In this document: one piece after another, positions 61,336-64,000 of the stretch
Layout of the letters: every line of letters begins with the position of its first letter
Numbering within the stretch: the first letter of the stretch is position 1
Assembly: GCF_000417875.1 (NCBI RefSeq)
Contig: NW_006920893.1
Coordinates: 331,916-395,915, forward strand
Source: Pseudozyma flocculosa PF-1
Taxonomy: Eukaryota > Basidiomycota > Ustilaginomycetes > Ustilaginales > Ustilaginaceae
DNA length: 64,000 nt
Reading direction: 5' to 3'
Notes under the pieces: model-generated
Told to the model about the DNA's origin: nothing
What the model saw: only the letters and a program-made list of their open reading frames with translations
Databases searched by the model: none
Made by a program: the position numbers and the translations under genes

Positions 61336-63038
61336 CCTTGCGAGCGTCTATGTGTGGATATGGGAGGGTGGTGCGATCTGTTGGGGAAGTGGGAAGGGGT
61401 TGTGAGGGGCGACGTGTAAGCACAGCTCGATGGGAGGGGTATCAGATGGGTCAGTCTATGAGTGGGCAGGGCGAGTCGCTGGGGCCACGGTTTGGAGTCG
61501 ATGCTTGACGATACGGAGGGTGTTGACGAAGCGACGGCCAAGCTCCGGGCTGGCTATCGAGCTTGGAGGGAGGTGTCCTGGGTGTTGTTGAGCGTCCTGC
61601 TCGGTGGGATCGCGTCGAGAGCCTGCTCCTCGATGTGGTACGTGTTCGGGGTCTAGCGCCTGTCTCGAAACAAGAGGGATCCTGCTCTGCTGCTTGAGCC
61701 TGTTGCGTCGAGCCTGTCGAAGCGCTGCGAGAAAAGTCAAGGCGTAAAAGGCGATGGAGAAAGCTCGGACCTGCGAGCAAGGATTGGCGGGCGGCGGTGG
61801 AGTGAAGCAGGCTGGCCGAGGAGAGAAGTGGCAACAAGGGGGCTTTGACCGGCAAAGCTGGCGAAGTGGAAGGCAGGCAGAGCAAGGTTGTCGGAGCGGT
61901 GAGAGGACGAGCAGGGTGGGGTTAGAGAGAGAGAAGGTCTCAGGGCGGAGGATGGCCGGTCTCAGTGGTTTATGTATCTGCCTGGCCTGCGGCGGCGCGA
62001 GGCCTGGGGGTTTCATCAAGGAGGGCATGGGAGAGCAAGATGTTCTAGACGACATTGGACGGTCGATGAGATGAGACGAGATGAGATGTGCAGCTGCTTG
62101 TGCCTGCGGGGAAGGGAGAGGGGGAGCTCGTCTAGATCAAGGGGCTGTAGAAAGTGGATCAAGGATCGGGCGCCGAGGGGAGAAGCTGGGCAATGATGGG
62201 TGACAGGACAAAGGAGGCGAGATGAGAGACAGGGGAGGCCGTGGTGGAAGTTGAGACCAGGCTAGTGCGTGTACCGGTGCCTAGAGCGCGGGGGCAACGA
62301 TGAGGGTGAGCATGTCGTCGATTGTGTGTGCCACTGTTGGACTCTGACTGTGAAGGGACAAGGGGCGAGAGCAGACGGGGACTGATGGGGCGGGCTGCGC
62401 TGCGATTTCGAGCCACGCATCACGGAGGGATGGAGGCGAGAGGCGAGGGGGAAGATGCCAACGACACTTGAGCCAGCGCGCGGTACGTGACATGTCAAGC
62501 CCAGGCTGGCGGGGCGGCCTGCCCGATGATCTGGCCGATGCGAGGTTGGAGCCTGGTAAAGATGTCCCGATGAAAGGGTCATCGGGGTTGAGGCGACGAC
62601 GGCGGACCGGACCGGTGCCTCCGGATTGGGCGCGAGTGGAGGGCGAAGCGGTGCGGCGGTTGCGGTGCGGTGCGGTGTTGGCCCGCGCCCTCTGTGTTCC
62701 CCCCACCTCGAGCGACGCCAGGAGTGGCCAGCCCGAATGCTGGCTTCCTTGGCCCTTGACCACCTTGCTCAGGCTTCCGGTCCGGTCCAGCAGGTCATCG
62801 CCCCCGACTGCTACTCGTTCCTTCCTGCCCTCACACCACCAACCAACCAACCTAGACAGCCTTGGCGCCATCAACCTCTTACCCCTGACAAGGTGAGCAT
62901 CCCAGGCCGACCCATCATAAAGCCTTGCCCGCCCTCGTCTCTCGCCCCCGCCCACGGCTGAGCACCGCCTTCCCCCCCGTCTGCCTACTCTCGACCCCTT
63001 CTACACCATCCTCGTCGCCCACACCTCGGCCCGTCGTC
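61336..63038. promoter_or_regulatory. Divergent upstream region of the M43 protease and dehydrogenase genes
   Basis: 1.7 kb between outward-facing start codons. Frames on both strands overlap and are noise. GAGATGAGAC repeats occur at 62,067-62,090. The first 150 bp upstream of 63039 are pyrimidine-rich. No TATA box or third gene is seen. Confidence 0.5.
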
Positions 63039-64000
63039 ATGGCACCCACTGCTCTATCCACGCCCACCCCAGCCCAGCCTTCCACCTCCGCCATCCCCGC
63101 AAAGGCCAACAACACCATGACGACCAACCTCAGCGCCGTCCTCCACGGCCCAAAGGACCTCCGCGTCGTAAGTCGTCGCCGCTGCCCTCAAAACCCCGAG
63201 TCCATTCTTCGTCCCCCATCTCACCTTCCCAATCATCGCACCCCTTGCCCACCAGGTCTCGCGCCCCATCGAGGCCCCCGCACCCACCGAGGTCCAGATC
63301 CGCGTGCGCTGCACCGGCCTCTGCGGCTCCGACCTCCACTACTACATCCACGGCCGCAACGGCGACTTTGCCCTCCAGCACCCAATGTGCCTCGGCCACG
63401 AGTCCGGCGGCGAGATTGTCGCCCTCGGCGCAGACGTCGCCGCCTCCCAGGCCCTCTCCATCGGCGACCGCGTCGCCATCGAGGCAGGCAGGATGTGCGG
63501 CGCCTGCCAAAAGTGCAAGGAGGGCAGGTACAACCTCTGCAAAAACATGCGCTTCGCCAGCAGCGCAAAGACCTTCCCCCATCTCGACGGCACCCTCCAG
63601 AGGTTCATGAACTGGCCCGCCGCCCTCGTCCACAGGTGAGTCGTCGTCGGCCGTGCCGCAAGCACGGGATCCGGAGCAAAGGCCGGGTGTATCCTCATGC
63701 TGACCTTTGCCGCCCACCAACTGGCCTCTGTCTACCCCCCGTGCGCACCCGCAGGCTTCCGGAAAACGTGTCGTACACCTCGGCAGCGCTCTGTGAGCCG
63801 CTGTCGGTCGTGCTCCAGGGCATTCGACGGTCCAACCTGCAGGCGGGCCAGTCGGTCCTCGTCCTCGGTGCAGGCGCCGTCGGCCTGCTCGCCTGCGCAG
63901 CCGCAAAGGCCTCGGGAGCGTCCTACGTCGCCGCCGCCGACATCGACGAGGGCCGCCTCGCCTTTGCGCGCGCCAACGGTTGGGTCGACGGCACCTTCCT
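63039..64000 (+). CDS. Zinc-dependent sorbitol/xylitol-type dehydrogenase (partial at right edge)
   Basis: Exons 63039-63167, 63256-63635 and 63755 to the window end. Introns are 88 nt (GTAAGT donor, phase 0) and 119 nt (GTGAGT donor, phase 2). It is a medium-chain dehydrogenase/reductase with both zinc sites. Catalytic residues are Cys66 (TGLCGSDLHYY), His91 and Glu92 (LGHESGGEIV). A structural zinc loop follows (CGACQKCKEGRYNLC). The Rossmann motif VLGAGAVGLLAC is followed by ADIDEGRL, whose acidic residue suggests NAD rather than NADP. These features and HHP-type spacing fit polyol dehydrogenases (sorbitol, xylitol, arabinitol). The substrate cannot be read from this part. A second in-frame ATG at 63117 gives a start closer to the family's usual length and may be the true one. 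Confidence 0.9.
   Translation, partial: MAPTALSTPTPAQPSTSAIPAKANNTMTTNLSAVLHGPKDLRVVSRRRCPQNPESILRPPSHLPNHRTPCPPGLAPHRGPRTHRGPDPRALHRPLRLRPPLLHPRPQRRLCPPAPNVPRPRVRRRDCRPRRRRRRLPGPLHRRPRRHRGRQDVRRLPKVQGGQVQPLQKHALRQQRKDLPPSRRHPPEVHELARRPRPQVSRRRPCRKHGIRSKGRVYPHADLCRPPTGLCLPPVRTRRLPENVSYTSAALCEPLSVVLQGIRRSNLQAGQSVLVLGAGAVGLLACAAAKASGASYVAAADIDEGRLAFARANGWVDGTF

Overview
This is nuclear DNA of a filamentous or yeast-like fungus, most likely a basidiomycete. The genes carry spliceosomal introns (mostly 66 to 216 nt, many with GTGAGT donors), they encode cytosolic and mitochondrial ribosomal proteins, eIF3e and a complex I subunit, and they are GC-rich with Ser/Ala/Pro-rich extensions. Low intron number and this style of low-complexity padding fit Ustilaginomycotina (smut relatives). 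That placement is an inference, not a demonstrated fact. No prokaryotic, viral, CRISPR, rRNA or tRNA feature was recognised. There are two runs of N: 20 nt at 17429-17448 and 497 nt at 49599-50095.

Layout. 0.9-8.6 kb: PET127-like mitochondrial RNA-metabolism gene (-), divergent from the 40S assembly factor FAF1 (+), then a prothymosin-like acidic nuclear protein (+). 9.3-11.1 kb: a predicted N-myristoylated protein (-), then a long gene-poor stretch with at most one speculative small secreted protein gene. 14.8-20.6 kb: a ribosome block, with LAS1 (-) head-to-head with mitochondrial uL3m (+), which converges on cytosolic eL36 (-). 21.7-28.2 kb: a gene-free, more AT-rich repeat island with a TIR element family, a composite hairpin family and a third short near-palindrome family. 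28.5-39.6 kb: complex I 40-kDa subunit (-), MAG1 DNA glycosylase (-), eIF3e (+), a secreted PRA1/ZPS1-type zinc-binding protein (+) and a mitochondrial MidA/NDUFAF7-type methyltransferase (+). 40.2-44.3 kb: a large coiled-coil, polyQ protein (-) with unresolved 5' exons. 44.4-48.8 kb: microsatellite-rich gene-poor DNA. 48.8-64 kb: HD-domain 5'-nucleotidase (-), a zinc-ribbon-like protein cut by the gap (-), an unknown conserved-looking protein (+), an RWD-domain protein (+), a secreted M43 metalloprotease with a 9-nt microexon (-), and a zinc-dependent polyol-type dehydrogenase running off the right edge (+).

Functionally most genes are housekeeping: ribosome assembly and translation (FAF1, LAS1, uL3m, eL36, eIF3e) and mitochondrial gene expression or complex I (PET127, NDUFA9-like, MidA-like). 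Two secreted proteins (PRA1-like, M43 protease) are the environment-facing genes. The most unusual material is the repeat island, the microexon and the frame conflict at the 5' end of the polyQ gene. All exon boundaries below were worked out by eye from splice signals, reading phase and family motifs. None is backed by transcript data.
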